A DNA stretch of 64,000 nucleotides from Hoyosella sp. YIM 151337 (GTDB lineage Bacteria; Actinomycetota; Actinomycetes; Mycobacteriales; Mycobacteriaceae): positions 62,001-126,000 of the forward strand of contig NZ_JAPEIQ010000011.1 of NCBI RefSeq assembly GCF_026041215.1, read 5' to 3'. Made by a program: the position numbers and the translations under genes. Below are positions 1-10,143 of this stretch, one piece after another. How positions within the stretch are numbered: position 1 is the stretch's first letter; each line of letters starts with the position of its first letter. The notes under the pieces were generated by a model, which saw only the letters and a program-made list of their open reading frames with translations, had not been told where the DNA came from and did not search any database.

Positions 1-1
1 C

Positions 2-1192
<1,191 letters not shown>

Positions 1193-1213
1193 CGGTGCTG
1201 CGATAGTGAGCTC

Positions 1214-1633
1214 ATGATCAAGACGATCGCACGCTGGGCGCTGGGGCTTTTCTTACTGCTCGCGGGTTTCGCGCACCTCACCTGGGCACGAGCGGAATTT
1301 CTTGCGCAGGTTCCGGATTGGCTGCCGCTTGATGGTGATTTCGTCGTCGTGGCGTCGGGGATTGCCGAAATCACTCTGGGCGCGGCCCTCATCGCTGTGC
1401 GAAGGAAGCGGGCACTGGTGGGCTGGGTGGTTGCTGCATTCTTTGTCGCAATCTTTCCCGGGAACATCCATCAGTTCGTTACCCAGACTGACGCGTTCGG
1501 TCTGAACTCGGATGTGGCGCGCGGTGTGCGGCTGCTTTTCCAGCCGGTCCTCGTTGTGTGGGCGCTGTGGTGTACGGGTGCGATTGGTGGTCGCCGAGCA
1601 GACGACAAGCAAAGGAACTTCAACCATGCTTGA
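1214..1633 (+). CDS. DoxX-like small integral membrane protein
   Basis: 139 residues with about four hydrophobic segments (roughly 5-22, 44-62, 68-88 and 104-122). The N-terminal pattern (RWALGLFLLLAGFAHL) and the FPGNIHQF stretch near residue 82 are typical of the DoxX/DUF4260-like membrane family. The ATG lies 21 bp after tgt. The 3' end overlaps the next gene by 8 bp (ATGCTTGA), so the two are probably translated together. No catalytic residues are recognisable and no biochemical role can be assigned; family placement is moderate. Confidence 0.75.
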   Translation: MIKTIARWALGLFLLLAGFAHLTWARAEFLAQVPDWLPLDGDFVVVASGIAEITLGAALIAVRRKRALVGWVVAAFFVAIFPGNIHQFVTQTDAFGLNSDVARGVRLLFQPVLVVWALWCTGAIGGRRADDKQRNFNHA

Positions 1634-2138
1634 AGCAGCAGTTACCGTGCAGGAAAACGGCCACCGCCTGACCTACACGTACGACGATCTCATGCTCTAC
1701 CACGGACCGGGCTTTCCCGGCGGCGTCGCGCACGCGTTCAAAGTGATGGAGCGTGCGCTTCCGCTGCTCGGTGAGGGTGAACTGGTGGAGCGTCGTGAAG
1801 TCCGGATCGTGACGCCGTTCCCCGGTCCCGGTGCGCGCGACGCGTTCGAGATGGTGACGCGGGCGGTGACTGAAGACCGCTACACGGTAGATCCGGCGCT
1901 AAAGCGGGCCGACCGCGGAGATCTGCTGCAGCGCTACGTCTTCACCCTCAGTTACCGCGGCCGATCGGTCACGGTGGTGATTCGTGACGAGGGTTTCGTG
2001 GTGCGTGAGTTCATTGACCTCGCGCGAAAGGGCGAGTGGACGCCCACTGAAGCGGCGCGCCTCGCGGTGCTCAAGCAAGAGATGGCAGACCGGCTGCTCG
2101 CCAAACCTGCCACAGAGGTCTACGACGTCGCTGAATAG
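1626..2138 (+). CDS. Hypothetical protein, 170 aa
   Basis: The frame is open further upstream, but the ATG at 1626 follows an AAAGGAA ribosome site at about 1611-1617 and overlaps the stop of the DoxX-like gene, so it is the preferred start. The product is soluble, mixed alpha/beta in composition, with no signal peptide or membrane segment. GPGFPGGVAHAFKVMERA (residues 25-42) and the central TVDPALKRADRGD segment are distinctive, but I do not recognise the family. It converges on and overlaps the transporter gene by 19 bp (2120-2138). Confidence 0.7.
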   Translation: MLEAAVTVQENGHRLTYTYDDLMLYHGPGFPGGVAHAFKVMERALPLLGEGELVERREVRIVTPFPGPGARDAFEMVTRAVTEDRYTVDPALKRADRGDLLQRYVFTLSYRGRSVTVVIRDEGFVVREFIDLARKGEWTPTEAARLAVLKQEMADRLLAKPATEVYDVAE

Positions 2139-2836
2139 TGAGCCAGCTGCGCCTGGTAGGACGGTTCGTGACGCTTGACGAAGGCGACCACGCGGTACGT
2201 GATCGGCAGCAGCAGCGCCTCGAGCACAGTCTTGTAGACGAAGCCAAAGAACAAATAGTTGAGGAAGTCCCCGCCCGTCGAGATGCCGATCGCGGTTGCG
2301 GCGATCGTGCAGAAGATGAGGGTGTCAACGAACTGCCCCACGACAGTGGAGCCCATCAGGCGCGCCCACAGGTGACGCTCGCGGGTGCGTTCCTTGATAC
2401 GCACGATCACGTACGAATTGAGCAACTGACCAGCGATGAACGCGGTAAGACTGGCGAGCAGAATCTGCGGGTACGCCTTAGCGACAGCCTCGAACGCGGA
2501 CTGGTTTTCGTAGAAACTGGCTGCTGGCAAGATCGCGACGATCCAGAACGCTGCGGCCGCGAGCAGTGCAACACCGAAGCCCACGAAGATTGCGCGGCGG
2601 GCCGCGCGAAATCCGTAGACCTCAGCGAGGATTCCACCGAGGATGTACGCGAGCGGGAAGAGGAAGAACCCGCCGTCGGTGATGATCGACCAGCCGCCCA
2701 GCAGTGGTCCGAACTCAACGCCTTTGGTGGCGGCGATGTTCGACATGAATAGCAGGGAGGCGAATACCGCCACAATGGTGGCATAGAGTCCGCTGTTAAC
2801 CTGCGCGAACGCCGCGCGGCGCGGAGCTGGGGACAT
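2120..2836 (-). CDS. yhhQ: YhhQ/VUT-family queuosine precursor transporter
   Basis: 238 residues from ATG 2836; an in-frame start at 2869 would add 11 residues but lacks a better ribosome site. Six or so membrane segments are visible. Family hallmarks include LFMSNIAATK near the N-terminus, the DGGFFLFPLAYILGGILAEVYG region, and GQFVDTLIFCTIA with a membrane-embedded Asp. YhhQ imports preQ0/preQ1, and some relatives carry queuosine or queuine. The tgt gene 930 bp away and gluQ 2.2 kb away match that role. The C-terminal codons overlap the convergent upstream gene. Confidence 0.88.
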   Translation of the reverse strand: MSPAPRRAAFAQVNSGLYATIVAVFASLLFMSNIAATKGVEFGPLLGGWSIITDGGFFLFPLAYILGGILAEVYGFRAARRAIFVGFGVALLAAAAFWIVAILPAASFYENQSAFEAVAKAYPQILLASLTAFIAGQLLNSYVIVRIKERTRERHLWARLMGSTVVGQFVDTLIFCTIAATAIGISTGGDFLNYLFFGFVYKTVLEALLLPITYRVVAFVKRHEPSYQAQLAHYSATS

Positions 2837-2872
2837 GGTCGCTTTCGTCACGAGGGTATCCAAGCACACACG

Positions 2873-3472
2873 TCAAGCGCGGACCACTTGGGTGCCGTCC
2901 GCGATCTCGTCATGCCGCCCCTGCCGCTGCGGATTGCGCTGAATACTCATGACGATCGAGATGAATGCTGCGAGAAGAACGGCGAGCGCGACGAACTGAA
3001 CCAGCCAGAACGGCATCATCACCAAACCGTTCAGGACGTAAAACGAGTTGCGGCGAAAAGCCTCGGCCCTCGTTGGCACTCCTCCATTGGGGCCAAGCAC
3101 GCGCAAGCCGAGGAGGCTTTTGCCAAATGTCTGCGCGTTGTGGCCGGACTCCATGAAGGTCGCATAGGTGACGAGAGTGACACCGTAGATCAGTGCTGCG
3201 AGCACAGCGCCCACGCCGCCCATACCCTCGACCAGCACTCGGTAAATGAGAAGGCCCGGAACGCCCACGATTAAGCCATCGATGATCCGGGCGGCGAAAC
3301 GGGGCCACAATTCTGCAGGGGTGCGTCCGGATGGCAGGTAGGAGCGCCCCGAACCGTATGCGGCATTGGAATCGAATGCGCGCGGGTTGGGCTCTTGCTT
3401 GCGGGCGTCACCGTGCTGAGGCTTGCGGCGCCGATTCTGTTTGCGGCGGTTCGGCTTTTTGCTCTCGCTCAT
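2873..3472 (-). CDS. RDD-family membrane protein
   Basis: 199 residues. The first ~55 are Lys/Arg-rich and disordered (NRRKQNRRRKPQ), followed by an RDD domain opening with RFAARIIDGLIVG (about 58-70). Three to four transmembrane helices follow, including GHNAQTFGKSLLGLRV before the third. RDD proteins are integral membrane proteins of mostly unknown function; some have been linked to Na+/H+ antiport. It is read in the same direction as the queuosine transporter, 36 bp upstream of that gene's start, so co-transcription is possible. Confidence 0.85.
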   Translation of the reverse strand: MSESKKPNRRKQNRRRKPQHGDARKQEPNPRAFDSNAAYGSGRSYLPSGRTPAELWPRFAARIIDGLIVGVPGLLIYRVLVEGMGGVGAVLAALIYGVTLVTYATFMESGHNAQTFGKSLLGLRVLGPNGGVPTRAEAFRRNSFYVLNGLVMMPFWLVQFVALAVLLAAFISIVMSIQRNPQRQGRHDEIADGTQVVRA

Positions 3473-3575
3473 CCGTCATCCCTGACTGTTGCTGTGCTCC
3501 GTCGAACTAACGGACATACATTACGCCACGTCCGAAACAGGACGAATTCCATGCTCAGTGACTACGCTCAGGGCC

Positions 3576-4055
3576 ATGGGGTACCACGGTCCCGCTTTCG
3601 AGCGTCCACCACGGCCAGCGTCCGTGAATCGTTCCGTTCAGCTGTGGATACTCGCCCTGATCATCGGCGTCTTCAGTGCCATCGTCGGCTTCATGACGTT
3701 CGGATCCATGCGTGAGCAGTTGATTGACGAAGTCATGGAGACGACTGAGGGTGTGACGCGTGACGAAGCGGAAACGCTCGTCACCGTCAGCAACATCATC
3801 GCCGTCGGGTTCTACCTCACGCTGCTTGGCCTGATCCTCTTATTCGTGTTCATGATGCGCGAAGGCAAGAACTGGGCCCGCATAACGCTGACAGTATTTG
3901 GCACGATCAGCGTTCTGTTGAGCGTACTGACGGTCGCCGGTGGCGGCTTCGGCGCGATTTTGCAGCTCGTCAGCGCGGGTGTTGTCATCGTTGCAATCGT
4001 GTTCATGTACCGCGGGGATGCGGCCCCATACTTCCGGCCAGCGCCGCGCAGTTAG
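3576..4055 (+). CDS. Small four-helix membrane protein, hypothetical
   Basis: 159 residues from ATG 3576; GTG 3624 is an alternative giving 143. A short Pro-rich cytoplasmic N-terminus precedes four hydrophobic segments (about 19-38, 68-90, 98-117 and 120-138). An acidic loop after helix 1 (LIDEVMETTEGVTRDEAE) is conserved-looking. Similar small proteins are common in Mycobacteriales but have no assigned role. It ends directly beside the convergent uppP stop (4055/4056). Confidence 0.7.
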   Translation: MGYHGPAFERPPRPASVNRSVQLWILALIIGVFSAIVGFMTFGSMREQLIDEVMETTEGVTRDEAETLVTVSNIIAVGFYLTLLGLILLFVFMMREGKNWARITLTVFGTISVLLSVLTVAGGGFGAILQLVSAGVVIVAIVFMYRGDAAPYFRPAPRS

Positions 4056-4940
4056 TCACGTGTAGGTGACTGGCTGGGCGATAAGCACGAAGAGCGCGAG
4101 TCCCCACACGTAGATCGCGAAATAGCGAAACTTCGCCGCGTACAAGAGCTTCAGCACGAGCGCGAGCGCAACGGCCCCCACGACGGCTGCTGCCACGAAC
4201 GCGACCGTGTACGAACCGAGGTGGATGGTCATCTCACCAGCGCGGATCACCGACCAGCCCTGTACCGCCGCAGCCGACAGGATGGTCGGGATCGCGACGA
4301 AAAAACTGAACTGAGCTGCCAGCGGGCGATAGAGACCCAGCGCCAGCGCCATCGCGATGGTGAGGCCGCTGCGGCTGAGTCCCGGGATGAGTGCCGCAGC
4401 CTGCGCGACTCCGATGCCGATCGCCACCCACACGGTGAGCTGTGCGGTACCGCGCCAGCCCGGTCCCACGGTGTCTGTCCACCACAAGATGACGCCGGTA
4501 GCGATCAGGGCAGTCGCGATGAGCGCGGGTGTGGCGAAGACTTCGGTACCGAATGCGCGGATGAGCAGGCCTATCACACCGGTAACGGCCACCGTCACTG
4601 TGCCGAGTAGGGCTAGCCGAATGTAGGTGAGCTGACCAGTGCGGATGCGCGTCGTCACCGGGCTGGTCGCGGCGGCGCCCGAAAGCGAACGGGTATCCGA
4701 CCACAGCCCCCGAACCAGCCGGGCAAGCGGTTTGCGCATCACCACGACGATTGACACGAGCGTGCCCACATGCACGACAATGTCGAAGAGAATCATCTCC
4801 GGTGAGTCCGGTGCAGGAATTTCTGAGCCGCCGCCGATGAGCACATGCTGGGCCAGCGCAAGGTGACTGGTAGAACTGACCGGGACGAACATGAAGACGC
4901 CCTGGATGATGCCGAGGACGAGAGCCTCGAGCGTCGTCAC
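4056..4940 (-). CDS. uppP: UppP/BacA-type undecaprenyl-diphosphatase with altered active site
   Basis: 294 residues, about eight membrane helices. The family's second signature is intact: PGLSRSG at 186-192, where R190 matches E. coli R174. The first signature reads IQGVFMFVPVSSTSH (12-26) where E. coli has VEGLTEFLPVSSTGH. Thus the first Glu is Gln (Q13), which the family tolerates, but the second, catalytically essential Glu is Met (M17), and the glycine of the TGH turn is Ser. Normal enzymes recycle undecaprenyl pyrophosphate for cell-wall synthesis. This copy may be a paralogue with reduced or different activity. Confidence 0.85.
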   Translation of the reverse strand: MTTLEALVLGIIQGVFMFVPVSSTSHLALAQHVLIGGGSEIPAPDSPEMILFDIVVHVGTLVSIVVVMRKPLARLVRGLWSDTRSLSGAAATSPVTTRIRTGQLTYIRLALLGTVTVAVTGVIGLLIRAFGTEVFATPALIATALIATGVILWWTDTVGPGWRGTAQLTVWVAIGIGVAQAAALIPGLSRSGLTIAMALALGLYRPLAAQFSFFVAIPTILSAAAVQGWSVIRAGEMTIHLGSYTVAFVAAAVVGAVALALVLKLLYAAKFRYFAIYVWGLALFVLIAQPVTYT

Positions 4941-5032
4941 AGACCGTCTCCTTTCCCGCTGGGGAGCTAGCTAGCGCGGCAATCGGTTCCGAGCCACAGT
5001 CAGACCCTACAGGCAAAGCCAGGAATTCCGGA

Positions 5033-5935
5033 TCAATGCTTGCGCGGGTGGAAGACCCAAGGGCGGCGCTGTATGCGCGCGGGATCGAAAGACTGAAGGA
5101 GACCGGAGGGGGTCATTTCGTGCGCCTCACTGAGCGCCAGTGACTGCGCGAGCATGCCGACCACTTCAGTGGGCTTTTTCGTCAGTTCGGAAAGAGTGAT
5201 CGCGCCGTCTCGCTTGGCCAGTCGCTTGCGGTGCGGGCCAAGGACGAGGGGTACGTGCACGTAGTGCGGCGCGGGAATTCGCAGCAGACTGGCGAGATAG
5301 CTTTGCCGTGGCGCGGACGTCAGGAGATCATCGCCGCGAACGACCTGATCGACGCCGGTTGCCGCGTCGTCCAGCACGACTGCCAGGTTGTAGGCGGGCG
5401 TGCCGTCACCGCGGCGCAGCACAAAATCGTCAACCACGCCGCTGAACCGCCCGTGGAATTCGTCGGTGATCGTGTACTCGCTAACCGAACTTCGCAACCT
5501 GACCGCGGCTGGTCGTCCGGACCCCCGCCGAGCGGCCCGGTCTGCTGCGCTGAGGTCACGGCACGTGCCCGGGTATGCGCCGGGTGCTGCGTGCGGTGCG
5601 GACGCTGCGGCATGTATCTCGCGACGCGAGCAGTAGCACTCGTACGTCAGCCCCCTCGCCGCGAGTTCGCCGACCGCTTCTTCGTAGTGCTGCCGCCGAT
5701 CGGACTGGTGGATCACATCGCCGTCCCAGTCCAATCCGAGGGCTTTGAGGTCGGCGAGCTGGCGCACAGCGGATTCCGGGCGGACACGGTCGTCAAGGTC
5801 TTCCATCCGAAGGAGGAAGCGCCGGCCGGTTGAGCGGGCGAATAGCCATGCGAGCAGCGCTGTGCGCAGGTTTCCGATGTGGAGATCGCCGGTGGGGCTC
5901 GGGGCGTAGCGGCCTGCGGGCAGTGCGGTATCCAC
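5033..5935 (-). CDS. gluQ: Glutamyl-Q tRNA(Asp) synthetase
   Basis: 300 residues, the length expected for a GluRS lacking the anticodon-binding domain. It attaches glutamate to the cyclopentenediol ring of queuosine-34 in tRNA-Asp. Visible marks are YAPSPTGDLHIGNLRTA (class I HIGH motif, H19), a zinc-site region with CYCSRREI near 100 and a later TC, and a KRLAKRDGA (KMSKS-type) loop in the last quarter. GluQ needs Q-modified tRNA, so its presence with tgt and a YhhQ transporter supports queuosine use by this organism. Confidence 0.93.
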   Translation of the reverse strand: MDTALPAGRYAPSPTGDLHIGNLRTALLAWLFARSTGRRFLLRMEDLDDRVRPESAVRQLADLKALGLDWDGDVIHQSDRRQHYEEAVGELAARGLTYECYCSRREIHAAASAPHAAPGAYPGTCRDLSAADRAARRGSGRPAAVRLRSSVSEYTITDEFHGRFSGVVDDFVLRRGDGTPAYNLAVVLDDAATGVDQVVRGDDLLTSAPRQSYLASLLRIPAPHYVHVPLVLGPHRKRLAKRDGAITLSELTKKPTEVVGMLAQSLALSEAHEMTPSGLLQSFDPARIQRRPWVFHPRKH

Positions 5936-5953
5936 CCGTCGATCCTACGTCCG

Positions 5954-7078
5954 TCAGCAGACGCACTCTTTGTCGCAGCACGAGACGTCTTCGACCATCA
6001 TTCCGGCGAGCTTCCAGGCACGCAGGGCGGTGGTATCGCGGTCGAGCCGCTCACCGATAACGTTCGCGACATGTGCGAAGCGCTGCCGGAACTTGTAGAT
6101 AAAGCACAAGTGCAGGTTCTTGTGGCGAACACTGGGTCCGCTGAGGAAAAGCCCCGGGTGCAGCGTCGATTCGTCATCCGCGGTGAGCAGCGGCCATCCA
6201 TCAGCCCGTCGCTCGAACAGCTGCGCCACCGGTCCCAGATTTGGGCGGTAGCCCGTGGCGAGTATGGGCGGGGCAGTCGAGACGTATCGTGCGCCGGTGG
6301 CATCGGTGACGGAATAGGCGCCGTTCGTCCGCGTGATTGCGGTCGCTGCGTGCGGTACGAGGCTGAGGTTGTCGCTCGCCTGGGAGACCCGCAGGCGTTG
6401 ACGCGTACGCGGAGCGAGCGTGAGAGATGGGTCGGATCCAGTGTTTTCCCAGGGCTTTGCGGGGTCGAGGACGGTGACGCGGTGGCCCCGCGCTACTAAC
6501 GAGCACGCGATGTCGATACCAGATTCGTAGCCGCCGATAACGACCAGACGTGACGCGGGTGGAGGTTCCCACGCGTCGGCCCGCGAGCTGTGGCGGCCCA
6601 GGTCAGCACCGGGGATGTCGAGCATGTGCGGAGCCGCGAACTCGCCTCCGGCCCAGATAAGGGAGCGTGCGGTGAGGACGCCGCGCGGGGTGCCGACGGT
6701 GTAGATGCCGCGGTCGTACCGCACAGTCTCGATCGGTGTGTTCTCCACGACAGGCAGTTCGAAGCTCTCGGTGACCTTGCTCAAGTAGTGGGCGTAGGCC
6801 TCGCCGGAGGGGTAGTCCGTTTGCAGTAGGAGCGCCGGTGACGTCTCTGGGTGGACAGCGTTGATGTCGATCGCGCCAAATGCGTTGCCGGTGAAAGACG
6901 GTGTGAGAAAACGTGTCCAGCGTGGCCAGTCGCGATATGACTGCCCCACACTCCCGCGTTCGAGCACTCCAAAGGTCAGGCCCTCCACGGCCTGCAAGGC
7001 TAGAGCACTGCCAATCCCGGCGGGACCGCCACCGGCGATGAGGACGTCGACTGTGGGAGAGGCTTCGGTGCGTGACAC
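5954..7078 (-). CDS. FAD/NAD(P)-dependent monooxygenase-like flavoprotein with Cys-rich tail
   Basis: 374 residues from GTG 7078; TTG starts further upstream (7117, 7177) would overlap the transporter gene and are less likely. A Rossmann FAD motif GGGPAGIGSA (about 16-25) is followed by a second nucleotide motif VVIGGYESGIDIA in mid-protein, as in flavin-containing monooxygenase/ArsO-like proteins. The C-terminus ends VSCCDKECVC, five cysteines that could bind a soft metal or metalloid. It follows the BASS/ACR3-type transporter by 19 bp and shares its Zur-like operator. The substrate is unknown; arsenical or zinc-related roles are both possible. Confidence 0.8.
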   Translation of the reverse strand: MSRTEASPTVDVLIAGGGPAGIGSALALQAVEGLTFGVLERGSVGQSYRDWPRWTRFLTPSFTGNAFGAIDINAVHPETSPALLLQTDYPSGEAYAHYLSKVTESFELPVVENTPIETVRYDRGIYTVGTPRGVLTARSLIWAGGEFAAPHMLDIPGADLGRHSSRADAWEPPPASRLVVIGGYESGIDIACSLVARGHRVTVLDPAKPWENTGSDPSLTLAPRTRQRLRVSQASDNLSLVPHAATAITRTNGAYSVTDATGARYVSTAPPILATGYRPNLGPVAQLFERRADGWPLLTADDESTLHPGLFLSGPSVRHKNLHLCFIYKFRQRFAHVANVIGERLDRDTTALRAWKLAGMMVEDVSCCDKECVC

Positions 7079-7082
7079 ACCA

Positions 7083-7097
7083 TAACGATAATCATTA
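7083..7097. promoter_or_regulatory. Near-palindrome between transporter and flavoprotein
   Basis: TAACGATAATCATTA is symmetric at 13 of 15 positions and AT-rich in a GC-rich region. It fills the gap between the transporter stop (7098) and the preferred flavoprotein GTG (7078). It resembles Fur/Zur-type operators but is shorter than the upstream box. It may be an internal operator or simply low-GC start-site sequence. Confidence 0.3.
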
Positions 7098-8078
7098 CTA
7101 ATAGCTGCCGCTACCAACCTCTGCGCGAGGGGCGGTGCAAACCGCGTCTCTGCGCCGCCGGCGCAACCCGTGAGCAAGAAGGGTGAGGTGCGGAAACTCG
7201 GCGAGCATCGCAGTGACGATCACCGCGTATATCACCGGCTGATCGGGAAGGGCAGCCATGGTGAGCGCGAGCATGAGTGGCGCGTTGCGGGCACTCGCCG
7301 TCATTGTCAGCGCGGTGCGTTCCGCTTGCGGCAAGTGCGCCGCGCGTCCGAAAGCCTCGGAAATGGCTAGCATCGAGAGGAAAAAGACGGCCACCGCGGC
7401 GAGCGTCAAGGGGACGACGGAAGCAGTCTCGACGATGGCCGGTGTATGTGCCGCGAAGATCTCGAAGACGAGTAGCGCAAGGACTGCCAGTGCGAGCCGG
7501 TCTGACTGCAGTTGGAAGGCTGCTGTCCGCTTGGCGAACGTGATCGCCACGCGCAGTACTCCTGCGACTGCCAGGGGGAGTGCGAACCATATCGCGAGGG
7601 TCTCCGCAAACGCGCCGAGTGTCATGCCAGTTGCCTCATCGGCGGCGAACCAGACGATGACAGGAAACAGCAGTGCTTGTGTTGCCAGGTTGACCGGGAT
7701 GAGGGCGGCGCCTTCTGCAGTTGCACCACCCGCAAGTTTGGTGAAGGCCAAGTACCAGTCGGTGCACGGCGCGGCGAAATAAATGATGAGACCTATCATC
7801 GCTGCCGGATGACCGTTGAGGAACGCCCATGCGAGAAACGCCCCGAGCGGCGCAGCGATCAGGAAGTTGGTTACCCACGCCGCCGAGGTGAAGCGGAGGT
7901 TGCGGACAGCGTGACGCAAGTGCTCGCTGGTCAGCGGCAGAAACAGCATGACAAGGAGTACGAAGATCGTGAGGTCTATAAGGTCCTCGAATGCACTGCC
8001 CACGGTGGGGGCGGTAATTCCAGTCACTGCGCCGAGTGTGATGGCGCTGAGCAATAGGGCGAGCGGAGTGGCAGTCAC
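7098..8078 (-). CDS. BASS/ACR3-like membrane transporter
   Basis: 326 residues with nine to ten hydrophobic helices. AAPCTDWYLAFTKLAGG near residue 100 corresponds to the APCT-Cys signature of ACR3 arsenite exporters, and LTMTASARNAPLMLALT near 255 to their second conserved helix break. This makes it a bile acid:sodium symporter superfamily member, probably exporting an anion or metalloid. The GTG start is preceded by AAGGA six bases away. The next gene, the flavoprotein, is 19 bp downstream and likely co-transcribed. The Zur-like operator at 8101-8121 suggests metal control. Arsenic specificity is not proven by the sequence. Confidence 0.82.
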   Translation of the reverse strand: MTATPLALLLSAITLGAVTGITAPTVGSAFEDLIDLTIFVLLVMLFLPLTSEHLRHAVRNLRFTSAAWVTNFLIAAPLGAFLAWAFLNGHPAAMIGLIIYFAAPCTDWYLAFTKLAGGATAEGAALIPVNLATQALLFPVIVWFAADEATGMTLGAFAETLAIWFALPLAVAGVLRVAITFAKRTAAFQLQSDRLALAVLALLVFEIFAAHTPAIVETASVVPLTLAAVAVFFLSMLAISEAFGRAAHLPQAERTALTMTASARNAPLMLALTMAALPDQPVIYAVIVTAMLAEFPHLTLLAHGLRRRRRDAVCTAPRAEVGSGSY

Positions 8079-8100
8079 GGGAGTCCTTGGTTCGGCAGCT

Positions 8101-8121
8101 TAATGAAAATTATAGTCATTA
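8101..8121 (-). promoter_or_regulatory. Zur-like operator (21-bp inverted repeat)
   Basis: TAATGA-N9-TCATTA, with perfect 6-bp arms and an AT-only left half (TAATGAAAATTAT). From memory, the actinobacterial Zur box is TNNTGAAAATNATTTTCANNA; this site differs only at two centre-right bases (AG for TT). It ends 23 bp upstream of the transporter GTG, where a repressor would block transcription. Confidence 0.6.
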
Positions 8122-8344
8122 GTGTCCGGTGGGATCTGCCCCGTTGTTGGGAATGTGCCCGTGCCGTGGCCGGGGCACATTCCCGGCGAGCGGGCCTCTG
8201 GAAAGGCCACCGGCGGGTGTGACGCCCGGGGGGTCGATCGTGAAGGATTGGGGCGCTGTCGGCACCCGGATCCTTCCGGATTGCGGCCCACCTGCGCGAG
8301 GCGGCTAAACCGCAGGCCTGCCAGCATGAGGAATGCCCCAGAAA
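8122..8344. other. Gene-free GC-rich stretch with inverted repeats
   Basis: No plausible reading frame was found here. Besides the 12-bp inverted repeat at 8149-8184, shorter repeats occur (CGGGTGTGACGCCCG near 8214-8228). The stretch lies between the transporter promoter and the tRNA-Ser terminator. I do not recognise a known riboswitch, though structured RNA is possible. Confidence 0.4.
8149..8184. repeat. Perfect 12-bp inverted repeat
   Basis: GGGAATGTGCCC and its exact complement GGGCACATTCCC are separated by 12 bases. There is no T-tract, so it is not a typical intrinsic terminator. It lies 28 bp upstream of the Zur-like box and could be a second operator or an RNA hairpin. Confidence 0.6.
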
Positions 8345-8383
8345 CGGAAAAACCGAACCCCTCAAGGGTTCGGTTTTTCCGTA
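8345..8383 (-). terminator. Terminator downstream of tRNA-Ser
   Basis: A perfect 17-bp stem (ACGGAAAAACCGAACCC and complement) closes a five-base CTCAA loop. It lies 22 bases beyond the 3' end of the minus-strand tRNA-Ser, with an A/T-rich stretch in the stem. Confidence 0.85.
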
Positions 8384-8405
8384 ATCTCGTGCGAGATCAC
8401 ACGCG

Positions 8406-8491
8406 CGGAGGATAGGGGATTTGAACCCCTGAGGGCTGTTAACCCAACTCGCGTTCCAGGCGAGCGCCATAGGCCGCTAGGCGAATCCTCC
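8406..8491 (-). tRNA. tRNA-Ser (GGA anticodon)
   Basis: The complement folds as a class II tRNA. The acceptor GGAGGAT pairs with ATCCTCC, the anticodon stem CTCGC/GCGAG holds the loop CTGGAAC (anticodon GGA), and a long variable arm and a T-loop TTCAAAT follow. The discriminator is G and CCA is not encoded. It reads UCC and UCU codons. Its position beside the SRP RNA matches the mycobacterial arrangement. Confidence 0.95.
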
Positions 8492-8622
8492 ACGGGGGAT
8501 GATACCGGGTTACCGGGGGAGAAACGCAAACTCGGGCTCCGTTCGGGTGCGGCGAGCGCTGCGGGCGCCCTCCCGGCGGGGCGGTTCTGCGGACCCGCGC
8601 AGGAACGGCTACACTGTCTCAC

Positions 8623-8710
8623 GGATCCCGCGTGGCGTGCATCCTGTGAACCCCCCCAGGGCCGGAAGGCAGCAAGGGTCAACGGGCTCTGACGGGTGCG
8701 CGGGGTCCCC
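8623..8710 (+). ncRNA. ffs: Signal recognition particle RNA (4.5S type)
   Basis: The universally conserved SRP tip is present: GTGAACC near 8646 and GGCCGGAAGGCAGCAAGGG at about 8660-8679, which carries the GGAA tetraloop and the Ffh-binding internal loop. The ends GGATCCCGCG (8623-8632) and CGCGGGGTCC (8699-8708) pair to close the hairpin. Ends are estimated from pairing. The RNA scaffolds Ffh for co-translational membrane targeting. Confidence 0.92.
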
Positions 8711-8724
8711 CAACTTCTTCGTGA

Positions 8725-10017
<1,293 letters not shown>

Positions 10018-10143
10018 GCTGCCGGAGGCAGGCGACCGGAATTGTGCCGTTCTGTCCCGTCCGGCTACGAGTGCGGCTAGTGTTGCGGTGACCCGGCGAT
10101 CAGCGGGCGTCGACTCGTTGCGTTCAAGTAGGAGACGGTGGCC

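Noticed and set aside
7098-8078. Arsenite resistance operon as firm annotation
   Set aside because: No ArsR, ArsC or ArsR-type site is visible and the operator looks like Zur; kept as one possibility only.
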